Assembly (NCBI RefSeq): GCF_001039355.2
Contig: NW_019775813.1
Location: 128,831 to 192,830 of the forward strand
Origin: Lingula anatina
Taxonomy: Eukaryota; Brachiopoda; Lingulata; Lingulida; Lingulidae
Reading direction: 5' to 3'
DNA length: 64,000 nucleotides
The notes beneath the pieces are model-generated. The model was not told where the DNA came from and did no database searches. It was given only the letters and a program-made list of their open reading frames with translations. Shown here in pieces: positions 1 through 9,676 of the stretch. Positions within the stretch are counted from its first letter, which is position 1. Each line of letters starts with the position of its first letter. The position numbers were made by a program, and so were the translations under genes.

Positions 1-231
1 TAAAAAAGTATGTCACTGAGTGATAATAACATCCAGCCTTCTGTTGTGAGATATTTTGGTCAATAATATCAAATCTAACATAAGATGCCATTCAAAAGAA
101 AGGAATACCCCCAGAAAAACATATCATTGATGTCAGTATTAACTTTAAGATAAAATATTAAAGAAAATGAAAGCCTCCGGACAGTGATATGTTACACAGT
201 CAAAGAACTCACTACAGTTAATCATGAAAAG

Positions 232-1260
232 TCAGTAATTGCGGGTATGACCTCCAGCAGCCTCTTGCAGCGCCCTCATCCTACATGGCAGCCCCTGTGA
301 CACGTTTTTTAGACTTTAGGTGGGGTATCATTCCACGCAGTGATATTTGCCTGTCGCAGTTCATCACTATTTACCGGTCGAGGACCATAGCTATTAATAG
401 TGTGAATTACTTCCACCCACAGATTTTCAATTGGATTCATATCTGGAGAGTATGAAGGCCAGGACAGTTGCTGAACCCATTGGTTTTGAAGAAAAACAGT
501 GATTCTGCGGCCTCGATGTGGGGTTGCGCAGTCGTCTTGGTACACAAAGTTGTTCCTGAAGATGACTCTTACCAATCGAAGCATTGTTTGCAGTAGAATG
601 TCTCTGTAGGAATCCTGGATGAGGTTGCCTCCTAGAAAAACCAACTGGTTCTGGGCACCGACATGAAATGCTCCCCAAACAGAGACGTTATCCTCCCCTG
701 CTTGCACCCTAGGCAGTACACAATCATTATTTTATGCCCCTCGTACACGTCGGTGGACACGGATTCGACGGTCAACCCTAAAAAATCCATATCTGGCCTC
801 ATCACTGAAAACGACGTGATTCCAGTGTTTTGGCTGCAAACGCACGTGGCCCCCAGCCCATTGCAGACGTCGCCGTATTTGACCTGCTGTTAACAGTGGT
901 TTCCCTGCTGGCCTTCGTGCAAAATAACCGGCTTGCAGTAATCTCTTGTTCACGAGGGACCTTGAAACGGGCGTTTGAATAACATTCTGCCTCTCTTTTC
1001 TGAGGACACTGGTTGTCTTTGTACGACCAGCACGGCGTCCTTTAAGGAGAAGGCGATCCTGTCTTCTTGGTGTGATACGCGGACACCCTGGTCGAGGTAG
1101 TGGAGTAGGTGCCTCTGTTGCATCATGTCTTTGGAGGACTTCACAAAGAATCCCATAGTAAGCTACGTTGCTTAGCTGTCGAACCATATCTTCACTAAGG
1201 TACCTGCCAAGTTTCAGAGCGATCCCTTTGTTGCTTCTCTAAACACACTCCAAAGATTGA
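232..1260 (-). mobile_element. Tc1/mariner-like transposase remnant
   Basis: A minus-strand reading frame with the layout of a Tc1-like DDE transposase. The N-terminal part contains a GCPRITPRRQDRLL-type linker. The catalytic region shows VVFSDEARYGF (first Asp), FVYQDDCATPHRG (second Asp) and SPDMNPIENLW (Glu), i.e. DD34E order, and the C terminus ends in a GGHTRNY-like motif. The frame is open from about 1240 to 309 except for one in-frame TAA at 732-734. A frameshift in an A-run near 318-325 separates the last 25 or so residues, which end at 232. It is therefore inactive but not old. I could not delimit terminal inverted repeats. It lies just upstream of a 5'-truncated RTK copy. Confidence 0.88.
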
Positions 1261-1854
1261 CCAAACCCATGCGTTTTTACACAAGGGCAGAAATTGCCGA
1301 AAAGACCACCCCTCACATTTCTGACCACAGAACATGCAACTGCATGCATCAATTGTTTCGAGAGTTGTGTGGTAATTAGGTAACACACCTGGCTACACAT
1401 GCAGTCACACCTCAGCTTTGTGTTTATAGTAGTTATAGAGAAATTAAATATTTTGTAGAAAATGTACTCGCCAAAAAATAATATTCCATATTAAGTAGTA
1501 ACCCTGTAATATTTGAAAGTCATTGAAACGGCGTAAAACAAGTCTGTCAACTAACTGTACTGTGATAATTATAAGATCATGTTCGTATATGATAATTCAA
1601 GCATGTTTAGTTTACTGTGTATATCAAATCATCTCTATTGAAAGATTCTTATCTTTATTTGTTGTAGTGAGCACCTTTTATTTTTGGAGATCATAGAAAT
1701 TTGTGACTTAATCAAGAGAAGCTTTATGATTTTTGGAGATTGAATATCCCTCCAACGCCCATTGAATCTAATGTACATGTAGATCTAAAGGCGATTTCTT
1801 CTGGCCTAAACAATTTTTTTTTTTTTTAATTTCTATAACTGCTGACGTATACAG
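1261..1854. other. AT-rich intronic/flanking sequence
   Basis: No exon is recognisable. From about 1715 onward the sequence matches the intron that precedes the same exon in gene E (around 51165-51275), including the stretch around ATATCCCTCCAACGCCC. It is therefore the 3' end of an RTK intron. The preceding kinase exon, expected 350-400 bp upstream by comparison with genes B and E, is not seen; the Tc1-like element occupies that space. Confidence 0.6.
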
Positions 1855-2493
1855 GAGCTACCCCCTACCCTGGTATTACGTCTGGACGAGAACTTATACG
1901 TGAGATCAGGTCAGGATACAGAATGGAGAAACCTCAACACTGTACACAGGAACTGTAAGTGTAGTAACAGTTGATTTGTAATGTAGCACTGAAGGTAAAA
2001 TTCGAATTTACGGACAGTGATAGTGCGAAGTGGTTAAAATGTAAAAATTTATGCATGAATATGCACCTGTTATCTTGTATTGCAAGTAAAATTTTGCTAC
2101 AAAATTTTTTTGATTTTATGTTGTAGATATAATTCAGCCCACAAATATCTGCGAGATTCCCTCCCTTTTTTGGGGGGTGGGGGGTGGGGGGGCAAAACAT
2201 ATTTCTGGCCGGATAAAAGGAATTAGAAAGTTTCTATAAAACCCGATTGCTGAAATTCCAAACTGAAAAATAACGAAAATGCGTACATCTTATATGATAC
2301 TTGTATGTTTAGGTACAATATGATGATGATGTGTTGGGAGGAGGAACCGACAAAACGCCCAACGTTCGACAATCTTGTCACCAGTCTTAGAGACATGGCT
2401 AATGAAGAGATGAAACTTCACGTGGACGTAGACAGAGCTGCTGAGGCCGTGTACTGTGATATTGACAGCCAGCTGGTTGGGGAGATAGTTTAA
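1855..2493 (+). CDS. 3'-terminal two exons of a third receptor tyrosine kinase copy (partial)
   Basis: Two exons: 1855-1954 (100 nt, enters in phase 1, leaves in phase 2) and 2313-2493 (181 nt, ending in TAA). They encode the C-terminal kinase lobe, with GATPYPGITSGRELIREIR, then YNMMMMCWEEEP and KRPTFDNL, and a tail ending SQLVGEIV. Exon lengths and phases equal those of the last two exons of genes B and E. The last exon differs from gene E by only two residues (K/E and V/I). Upstream kinase exons are absent from the window. Either the gene continues left of position 1 with an intron enlarged by the Tc1-like element, or this is a truncated copy. The tail tyrosine (AVYCDID) is a possible SH2-docking site. 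Confidence 0.8.
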
Positions 2494-3133
2494 CGTGGAC
2501 ATGCCCAGTATGAATATTTTGAAATAAGGATACGTGATTGTTAACTTAATTCGACTACAACATTCAATTATTAGCTCCCAGTTGCAATTTGTTAGCTTAA
2601 TAAGTATGGAATGTGTTTGATGAGTTATGAAAGCTGGTTGGAATCATGCAAAAGAACCAAGTTACATTTGCCATTTGTTCGTGCAATGCACGTATATACA
2701 AGTATATAATGACCGTACATCCCTTTTCTTTGCGGCTTCCGTGCGGAGTCAGGCGGCAGCCGTGCGCACATTATCATTATCAAGTGGATTCACGGCCTCC
2801 GTAAATCCTATGATTGTATTAAGTTAAAACTTTTGATTTTACTTAAACGTAAGCCCTAAGCCCGTAGCAATATCGTCGATGGCATTACACAGTCCTACAT
2901 GGACATGATGATGGTTCAACCTCCAGTATTTTTGAGAAACGGTGAACCACAGGTTTATACTGTGTTTTTATAGCTATTGAATTTATTCCAGCAGTGCGCC
3001 TAATCACGTACTTCACTGCACTGTAGACATTAGGTCAATGCACTGATAGATTCTATACTACGTAGACTACATTGTATACTCTGTATGTCACAAAGAGGAT
3101 ATAAATCACATGAATAACGGTAAATATCACAAA
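2494..3133. other. RTK 3' flank
   Basis: Non-coding. It aligns by eye with the 3' flanks of gene B (34259-34740) and gene E (51967-52575), for example TTTGATGAGTTATGAAA and GATAACGGTAAA. These blocks belong to the same duplicated unit. No RNA gene or ORF was recognised. Confidence 0.6.
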
Positions 3134-3684
3134 CAGGCCTACCCAACTACCAGACTCGGCACCTAAGGATCCTGAATTAACCGGTATATCGGACCATGCT
3201 ACCCGTTTTCAAGGTGTGTGTCAGATCGCATTTCGGAGTATCATACCCCAGAATAAATTTTGTAGCACGACTGCGGGCTCATCCACGCTCGGCTGAACAA
3301 CCTGAAACTGTACTCTTACTTTAGAGTACTCTATTTTATTGTCTCTATGGGGGTATATGGGGACTTTACGACATTCGGTTTGAATGTTTTAACCACTTTT
3401 GATAGGGCTTTTTTGCATTGTATTAGATTAATGTGGCAGTCTTAGGTTCATCTAGGTGGCTTTCAAATTTATGCGCCCGGTTTTAAAATCATATAGCGAT
3501 TTTACGACAATCGTTTACTATCCAATCAAAGTGACAGCCGAGCATGCCAGGGCTCATCCTGTCGGTGTTCTGGCTGATACTCCGAAATGCGATCTGACAC
3601 ACACCTTGAAAACGGGTAGTGTGGTCCGATATACCGGTTAATTCAGGATCCTTAGGTGCCGAGTCTGGTAGTTGGGTAGGCCTG
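3134..3684. mobile_element. MITE family 1, copy 1 (551 bp, 5-bp TSD ACAAA)
   Basis: Begins CAGGCCTACCCAAC and ends GTTGGGTAGGCCTG, with long imperfect inverted ends (about 110 bp each, including GACTCGGCACC and ATACCGGTTAATTCAGGATCC). It is flanked by the direct repeat ACAAA at 3129-3133 and 3685-3689. The paralogous positions downstream of gene B (about 34738) and gene E (about 52570) lack the insertion, so the target site is seen both empty and filled. No coding capacity. Copies 2 and 3 are at 32146-32700 and 38347-38663. Confidence 0.9.
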
Positions 3685-3949
3685 ACAAATTGAATCTGAA
3701 AATTGAATGTTTTCGCTGAAATTTTCAATTTGAATTGTTGATCTCGACCAAAGTTATGCTTGTGCCTATACTTATGATACGAGTTTAGAATAGTTTGATC
3801 TGTATTTTATTAAGTGCATATTTTACGTGCATCTTTTTCGCCGTGTGGGACTGTATAAGACCCACATTTTTAATTCTGTCTATATCTCTTAGATTTTTTT
3901 TAAATATGTATATATGTATTTTAATAAGATTGAGTTTTAGTAGTGTAAA

Positions 3950-4079
3950 TTTTAAATGGTTTCCAATGCGAGTTTATGATTTAAATATTGTAGTCATTTT
4001 AATGATTTTAGTATACCAGCCATTATTGTAAGGCGCCTTGAGATAGAATATGTAAGGCGACATATAAGAATCCTACATT

Positions 4080-4116
<37 letters not shown>

Positions 4117-4117
4117 A
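3950..4117 (+). mobile_element. Probable 3' tail of a non-LTR retroelement with (ATT)n
   Basis: The sequence TAAGGCGCCTTGAGATAGAA, then GTAAGGCGACATATAAGAATCC, then about 12 ATT units has the form of 3' ends of RTE/CR1-type LINEs or the SINEs they mobilise. No reverse transcriptase domain was seen upstream, so this would be a short 5'-truncated copy. Confidence 0.45.
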
Positions 4118-4429
4118 AACAATATTAAAAAACTGCGCGCTTCATATCACAGTGACAACTTTACACCATGTTTTAAAAATGAAAGCTTTTTCATTAGAAA
4201 TATGATATATGAGATGAGATTTTGCTACATGTAGGTCTTAATATATGAATAATTTTCCAATTTTTAGTAGTGCATAATGTCCATTTTGAGATATCAGCAC
4301 ACTTATGTGCAGTTTTATATACATTACATGCAACTCTGAATGACACCTTTAGATTATTCTCTGTTAGTTTGCTTCCATCCTACATTTCTTTTCATCAGTA
4401 AGTGTCTGTATATTTATATTGTAACAGAA

Positions 4430-4615
4430 TGGCGGATCCAGGGAATAAAGCAGTGACATGCCCTAATTCCTATATAACGAAAAGAGTTACAAAACTTGGC
4501 AATTTTCCATCCCAGTGTCCAACAAACCATAGATTAATTGTCCTTATCTACTATATTTGCCGAGAAGAAGGTTGATTTTTGTACATTTGTGCCCCCCCCC
4601 CCCCCAACACACACT

Positions 4616-4664
<49 letters not shown>

Positions 4665-4685
4665 GCAAAAACTCTGGATCCGCCA
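4430..4685. mobile_element. Short TIR element with internal poly-C and (AG)n
   Basis: Bounded by the inverted pair TGGCGGATCCAG (4430) and CTGGATCCGCCA (about 4673-4684). It contains a C-run followed by an AG microsatellite at 4621-4661. Orthologous copies sit at the same place in the gene B flank (about 35220-35441) and the gene E flank (about 53018-53299, with CA instead of AG), so the insertion predates duplication of the RTK units. Related ends (GGCGGAT...GGATCCGCC) occur at about 9023-9303. Confidence 0.6.
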
Positions 4686-5313
4686 GCGAAAAAGCACTAC
4701 AAGTACGAGTGTCAAATGTGATTTTGCAATTGCAAACATTACATGATGGTTTTCCCGAATTTCACATAAAGAATTACGAACAATTTGACAATAAAGCACT
4801 TTCTGTCCATTGTTGAGATTTTGCTGATAAATTTTTGGTTCGGTAATCATACTTACATCATTGGCTTCGTACTCAGTACGTAAGTACTGCTTACACGTCT
4901 CGATTTAACGAAGTGCATTCTGTGCCAAAATGATGATTAGCGTGTAACTTTTTTATCAGCATTTGTGTTCGTTTAACTTAAAGACGGAATTGCCTCTTTG
5001 CTAACATATACATGTAGTAAATATTTAGGAATATATTCAAAATTAGGAACATGCAAATGTTACTGAACCAATATTCATTAACAAATAAACGATTTATCAC
5101 AAGAATGCAGACAAAAACATATGCATTATTTTTTTATAAAAAGCTGAAAAAACACGCTTGTTTTGGCACAGCATGAATTGTCAATTGTCAGTTTTCATAT
5201 GGCATCGTAACTAAACCATTTTAATTTATCTGGACTTGCACCAAACGTATTCTTGGATTTTCCTCATTATTTCTATTTTAACAAATGAACATCGATGAAG
5301 TACAGTAGCTTAC
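4686..5313. other. RTK 3' flank, continued
   Basis: AT-rich DNA that aligns with 35441-36030 and 53300-53860, for example TTTTGGTTCGGTAATCATACTTACA. No ORF or RNA gene was recognised. Confidence 0.5.
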
Positions 5314-5375
5314 CAGACGTAAGATGTTCAAATTTATCATAAAATCGTTGCTTATCAAGCCCCATTGCCAGGTAC
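5314..5375 (-). CDS. Possible orphan exon
   Basis: A 62-nt minus-strand segment between a good acceptor (TTTTTACAG) and a good donor (GTAAGC). In one frame it reads YLAMGLDKQRFYDKFEHLTS, entering in phase 2 and leaving in phase 1. The paralogous stretch near 36035-36110 keeps most of the sequence but has a TAG, and the one near 53880-53950 is degraded. It may be a 3' exon of the gene F unit or a relic. I do not recognise the peptide. Confidence 0.28.
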
Positions 5376-5648
5376 CTGTAAAAATACGAAATTAACGTGG
5401 TTAGTTCTTCTATAGCTGTGCGTCACATTTAATAAAGGGAAGGAGGGAGCACAAAGTTAGCCGCAACTGGTTGTGATCCTTATATCATCACAACTATCGC
5501 AATTTCTTCATAATCTGAGCCAAGATTTTTCAACTGTTATAATTAAAAGGAAAATCGATTAGTGAATAATTTCACAATAAACAGAGACCTTTTTACAGAC
5601 AAAATTTTAATAACATCAAAGTTGTAATAATTAAACATTTTGGGGTCA

Positions 5649-6406
5649 CTACTTTTCATCGACACCAGACCTTTCAAGTTTTTTTATCAGCTGTTGAAGG
5701 CCTACAATACATGTAAGCAGATTATTAGTTCCGCATATATATTCACTTTAAAATTCAGCTTTAATTCAAAACAAAAAGCGTCGCCGGGGCCATTTTCTTT
5801 CATGTTTGTCGACCGGAATGGATGTTATTTTTACAATGTATTTGTCGACAATATTTTCTCCTTATATATAAGTTTACAAGTAATGCTGTTTCAATAATCG
5901 AAAAAGGGAAGATATGAATGTGAAAACAGTGTCATTGGATCTCAGTTTTGATAGTCAAAAAGTTTTCAATTATGATATATTTATTCATATATTGATTTAC
6001 CTGTTGACTGTTTCGTCTGTTCACTCTGACGGACTTGATCACAACTGAATAAGCTGTTCAGCTGAGGTGAATAGGCAATAACCTGTCTTGATGATGACTT
6101 ATTAGTCCTTCTAGTAATGTTTTGCTGTATTTTAATAAATTGTGACAACTTGAGAAACGAATACACGTTAACATAACATATCATTTAATTGACATTATGC
6201 AATTTCTTACGAAAACAGTTAGCAAAGAAAAGTCGACCATGTAGAAAACAACATCAGCTTGCTACCTTTATATATTTTATAAAGCACGGCTGCAGGAGCC
6301 TAGCAATTAAACCTCGGAGCTGAGATTCAATCCGTTTAAAGGCACGCGTGGAGTCGGGAAGACCATCAAGAATCAGCGGCATCGCTTTTGAACTGTGGTC
6401 AGCCAT
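5649..6406 (-). CDS. Small three-exon gene F, unknown function, possibly ending in a death-domain-like helix
   Basis: Three minus-strand exons with compatible phases: 6266-6406 (47 codons, phase 0), 6001-6124 (41 codons plus 1 nt) and 5649-5701 (ending in TAG), giving about 105 residues. Exon 1 starts MADHSSKAMPLILDGLPDST and ends with a basic amphipathic stretch. Exon 2 is Ser/Gln-rich (TNKSSSRQVIAYSPQL). Exon 3 encodes LQQLIKKLERSGVDEK, which looks like the last helices of a death domain; that is a resemblance only. It starts 277 bp downstream of the gene D stop codon on the same strand. A related palindromic copy of exon 1 lies at 37121-37401, and an exon 3-like relic (FPQLIHKLDRN) lies on the minus strand near 54245-54310. 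Splice sites are by consensus; the whole model could be a decayed gene. Confidence 0.4.
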
Positions 6407-6682
6407 ATTTAGTCGGCGGTTCAGTAAGCACTGGGATCATCTGTTCTGAATGGGGCCTAACTGTTTAATAGAAAACACACCATACAACTCTAATAGAATC
6501 ATAACATCAAACAAGTCTACTCAATTTCCATAACCTAAAATACATGTATTTATTTTTCGATAGAAGTAACATATTTTCCGATGCAGTACATATTACACAC
6601 TGTTTTAGTGTACATTTTCTACAGAAAAATAGCTTCTTAGTTTCCGCAAACAGTCACGCGGTTCTAACAAAAAGAGGACAGA

Positions 6683-7390
6683 TCACGTTTTTCTGACCTC
6701 GGCGTACTCGACATGGGAGGCGTCGTTGAACACCAGTTTGTTGTGGCCATCCATGCCAGCTGGCTTTGTATTTCCTCTGGGACGTACATCGAGGTCGGTA
6801 TACTGGAGGTCTCCTTTGTTCCCCTGTTGATTTTCCTCTTGCTCCTGCTGTAAAATTAAAATGATGTTATATTTAGTTCTATTCGTTAATTTAAATTTGT
6901 TAGATTTTCATTTCATCACTCCATTCCCCAATATCTTCTTTCTCAAACTGCTTGCGTGTAGCAATCTTTCTTTCTCTCTCTCTTTCATAAAAAGTCACTT
7001 TTCTGACTTCGGCGTACTCGGTTCTGGAGTCCTCACCAAACACAAGGTTGTTGCGGCCACCTCCACCTGCTGGCTTTGTTTTTGCTGCGTGACCTAGATC
7101 AAGGTCACCATAACTGAGGCCTTCTACGTTCCGCTGTTGCTTTTCCTCTTCTTCTTGCTTAGGAAATGATAAATATGTTCTCGAATTTTGATTGTAGTAT
7201 TTACTTTTCTAAGATTATTTCCTCTTTGTTTACATGTTTATTATCATAAAAATTAATACATGTATTACCACTTTTTCTCCTCGCTGTGTGTGCGCGCACT
7301 TTCTTCTCTTTTTCGTTCAGTCTTAAATTCAGCTTAAATAGTTTTTTCGCTTTAGGCCTCCCCTTATTTTCTACGTTTATTACTCTCTCT

Positions 7391-7432
<42 letters not shown>

Positions 7433-7497
7433 CGCACACAGTTTTCTCACCATTGTCATCACGCCGTATTGGTTCTCTGCAACAGCATTTTCTTTGT
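6683..7497 (-). CDS. Gene D: cytoplasmic tail exons of an ITIM/ITSM receptor, with a tandemly duplicated ITIM exon (partial)
   Basis: Three tail exons, in transcript order: 7451-7497 (phase 1 to 0; DKENAVAENQYGVMTM, with a YxxM site), 6999-7157 (53 codons, phase 0 to 0; LSYGDLDL, then TEYAEVRK) and 6683-6847 (55 codons; LQYTDLDV, then VEYAEVRKT and stop). The second and third exons are tandem duplicates, so the tail carries two ITIM-like and two YAEV modules. ITIM tyrosines (I/V/L/SxYxxL/I/V) are known to recruit SH2-domain phosphatases. TxYxxV is the ITSM consensus; the last motif has V instead of T. All three exons are open with usable splice sites. Ig exons for D were not found in 8-16 kb. 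A possible transmembrane exon (7720-7822) carries an in-frame stop. The gene may be intact elsewhere or a remnant. Confidence 0.68.
7383..7430. repeat. (CT)n microsatellite beside the gene D YxxM exon
   Basis: On the gene strand this is (GA)n, starting about 18 nt after the donor of the YxxM exon. Equivalent arrays sit beside the same exon in gene A (16619-16660) and gene C (38179-38224). Confidence 0.9.
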
Positions 7498-7719
7498 CTG
7501 AAATAAACATTTGCTTGCTTTAATATATGTTATCTAGATTCTGTTGTCGACATCCGCTTCAAACAATAAACAATACCCTTTACAGTTTTTATTTATTTGG
7601 CGCTAACTCGCTATCAGGTTTTTATGGGTTTTAAGACGTGTTGTTCATATACTTTTGCCACATAAAGAAGAAAGGTAAAGACAAAAGATCTAGCTGTCTT
7701 GTGCCCCTTCTGTTTACAC

Positions 7720-7822
7720 ATACAGTATACACAGTTATGACAATGACCACGATAAAGAAGGCGGCGCCACCAGCAGCCACTCATTTAGGGCCTCCCACGA
7801 TGAACCTGATGCCAGGTCTGCC
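7720..7822 (-). pseudogene. Transmembrane exon with in-frame TGA (gene D unit)
   Basis: Reading the minus strand from an acceptor-like CTACAG gives GRPGIRFIVGGPK, then TGA, then VAAGGAAFFIVVIVITVYTV. Without the short block around the stop this is a typical Gly/Ala-rich transmembrane helix followed by basic residues (NRRGTRQ). A possible donor T|GTGTAA at 7719 matches the phase of the next exon (7497). Two further copies (39127-39229 and about 40285-40384) carry a TGA at the same place, so the stop is ancestral to the duplications. Either these exons are dead, or inclusion yields a receptor that ends before the membrane. Confidence 0.5.
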
Positions 7823-7942
7823 CTGTAGATCACATCTACCACTACCCATTACTTCAAGAAGAATACTAACGCCATTATCAAGTAGTACATTCGAGTAGTT
7901 CCCTCTGTCTTTTTAAAGAGAAATTTAAGCTATACAAAGACA

Positions 7943-9024
7943 TCCAATATCAACATAAACACAGGCAGCAATCATGCAGGGCGAGTAGGTGTCAGATTCA
8001 TTATTTTTACTTAAAAACAAAAACTGAGAAGTGCTGCCAAGAACACATGTCGTGATTACTGTATCAAGCCGAGAGTTGTCCACCTAATAGAGGATACGCC
8101 ACTGAAAGCCCCTTTCCATCTCCTTGTTTTAAATTGTTCGAGATAACCTTTCTAACTATGAAAGGCAGTCGAAAAAAGGGTTTGCTTCACAAATAGGAGC
8201 ATACATGTTTTAGTCTTACCAGGTGTGAAGGTTGCGCCTGTAAAATGGGAAATTTTCAAAATAAGGGTAATTTGCAAATAAACCTAAAAATATATTTCGA
8301 TACCAAAAATTCGATACCATGTCTGTAATGTACAATGGCGGAATTGGGGGGGGGGGGATCAGGGGGGTCCTGATTCCCCCCCCCCCCCCCCCCCCCGCCC
8401 CCCCNNNNNNNNNNNNNNNNNNNNNNNNNNNNNNNNNNNNNNNNNNNNNNNNNNNNNNNNNNNNNNNNNNNNNNNNNNNNNNNNNNNNNNNNNNNNNNNN
8501 NNNNNNNNNNNNNNNNNNNNNNNNNNNNNNNNNNNNNNNNNNNNNNNNNNNNNNNNNNNNNNNNNNNNNNNNNNNNNNNNNNNNNNNNNNNNNNNNNNNN
8601 NNNNNNNNNNNNNNNNNNNNNNNNNNNNNNNNNCCAATATCAACATAAACACAGGCAGCAATCATGCAGGGCGAGTAGGTGTCAGATTCATTATTTTTAC
8701 TTAAAAACAAAAACTGAGAAGTGCTGCCAAGAACACATGTCGTGATTACTGTATCAAGCCGAGAGTTGTCCACCTAATAGAGGATACGCCACTGAAAGCC
8801 CCTTTCCATCTCCTTGTTTTAAATTGTTCGAGATAACCTTTCTAACTATGAAAGGCAGTCGAAAAAAGGGTTTGCTTCACAAATAGGAGCATACATGTTT
8901 TAGTCTTACCAGGTATAAAGGTTGCGCCTGTAAAATGGGAAATTTTCAAAATAAGGGTAATTTGCAAATAAACCTAAAAATATATTTCGATACCAAAAAT
9001 TCGATACAATGTCTGTAATGTACA
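7943..9024. repeat. Repeated sequence on both sides of an assembly gap
   Basis: About 390 bp starting CCAATATCAACATAAACACAGG at 7943 recur almost unchanged from 8634. Between them are a run of G and C and 229 N (8405-8633). Near identity of contig ends across a gap is typical of unmerged overlapping contigs or haplotypes, so this may be an assembly artefact. The same sequence also occurs near 39350-39740 and 40505-40690. Confidence 0.7.
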
Positions 9025-9303
9025 CTGGCGGATTTAGGGGGGTCAGGGGAGTCCTGACTTCCCCCCTCCGGTTTCTGACAAAATTACACTAACATTCTCC
9101 TTTTGGAATAAGGATTTTGACTAGCTGATTTATAGTTCCTAACCGTTCCAAATGGCACCGTTTGTCCTCAAAAACACCAAAATATTTAGGAGCCCTTCAG
9201 CGGGCCCCGAACTCCACCACATGGGGGGCGAGGGTCGGCTTCGTATTCGAGGCCTGTCATTCCTAAAAATCGGACCCCCTTCAACTAATTCTGGATCCGC
9301 CCC
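9023..9303. mobile_element. Short TIR element (GGCGGAT ... GGATCCGCC)
   Basis: Begins CTGGCGGATTTAGGGGGGTC and ends AATTCTGGATCCGCCCCTG, giving short GC-rich inverted ends. The related left end adjoins the gap at 8336, and another lies at about 39742. No coding capacity. Confidence 0.5.
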
Positions 9304-9638
9304 TGATGTATAAATAGATTGTACTGAGCAGCATTTAGCAGCATCATTTGTAATTACTTTTTTTACCAGATAACAACCAAAAGCACCTGATACGAGCTCA
9401 TTTAGTATTTTGGTTGACGTACACTCACCGAATCTCGAACAGCACAGTTGGAAATATTATTTGTAAAATGCATAGCGTAGGCCTACTTCAATAAAGATAC
9501 ACCAGCTTCATGTTCTGTTTGAATTTTACCAGGCATGCTTGCAAAAGTGGATGCCTGAAATGGTAGGTGGTGTGTGTAAATCATTTAACCATATGTAACA
9601 GTACAATAAAAAATGTTTTTACATTTGGATGCCCGCAA

Positions 9639-9676
<38 letters not shown>

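Noticed and set aside
427-678. Open frames overlapping the Tc1-like transposase in other frames (also 663-893 plus and 950-1156 minus)
   Set aside because: Shadows of the transposase frame; no motifs of their own.
4080-4115. (ATT)n and other spaced repeats considered as a CRISPR-like array
   Set aside because: Simple microsatellites in an animal genome; no repeat-spacer structure anywhere in the window.
8216-8773. Open frames crossing runs of N (also at 42796-43894 and 61191-61605)
   Set aside because: The N runs translate to X; the frames are artefacts of gaps.
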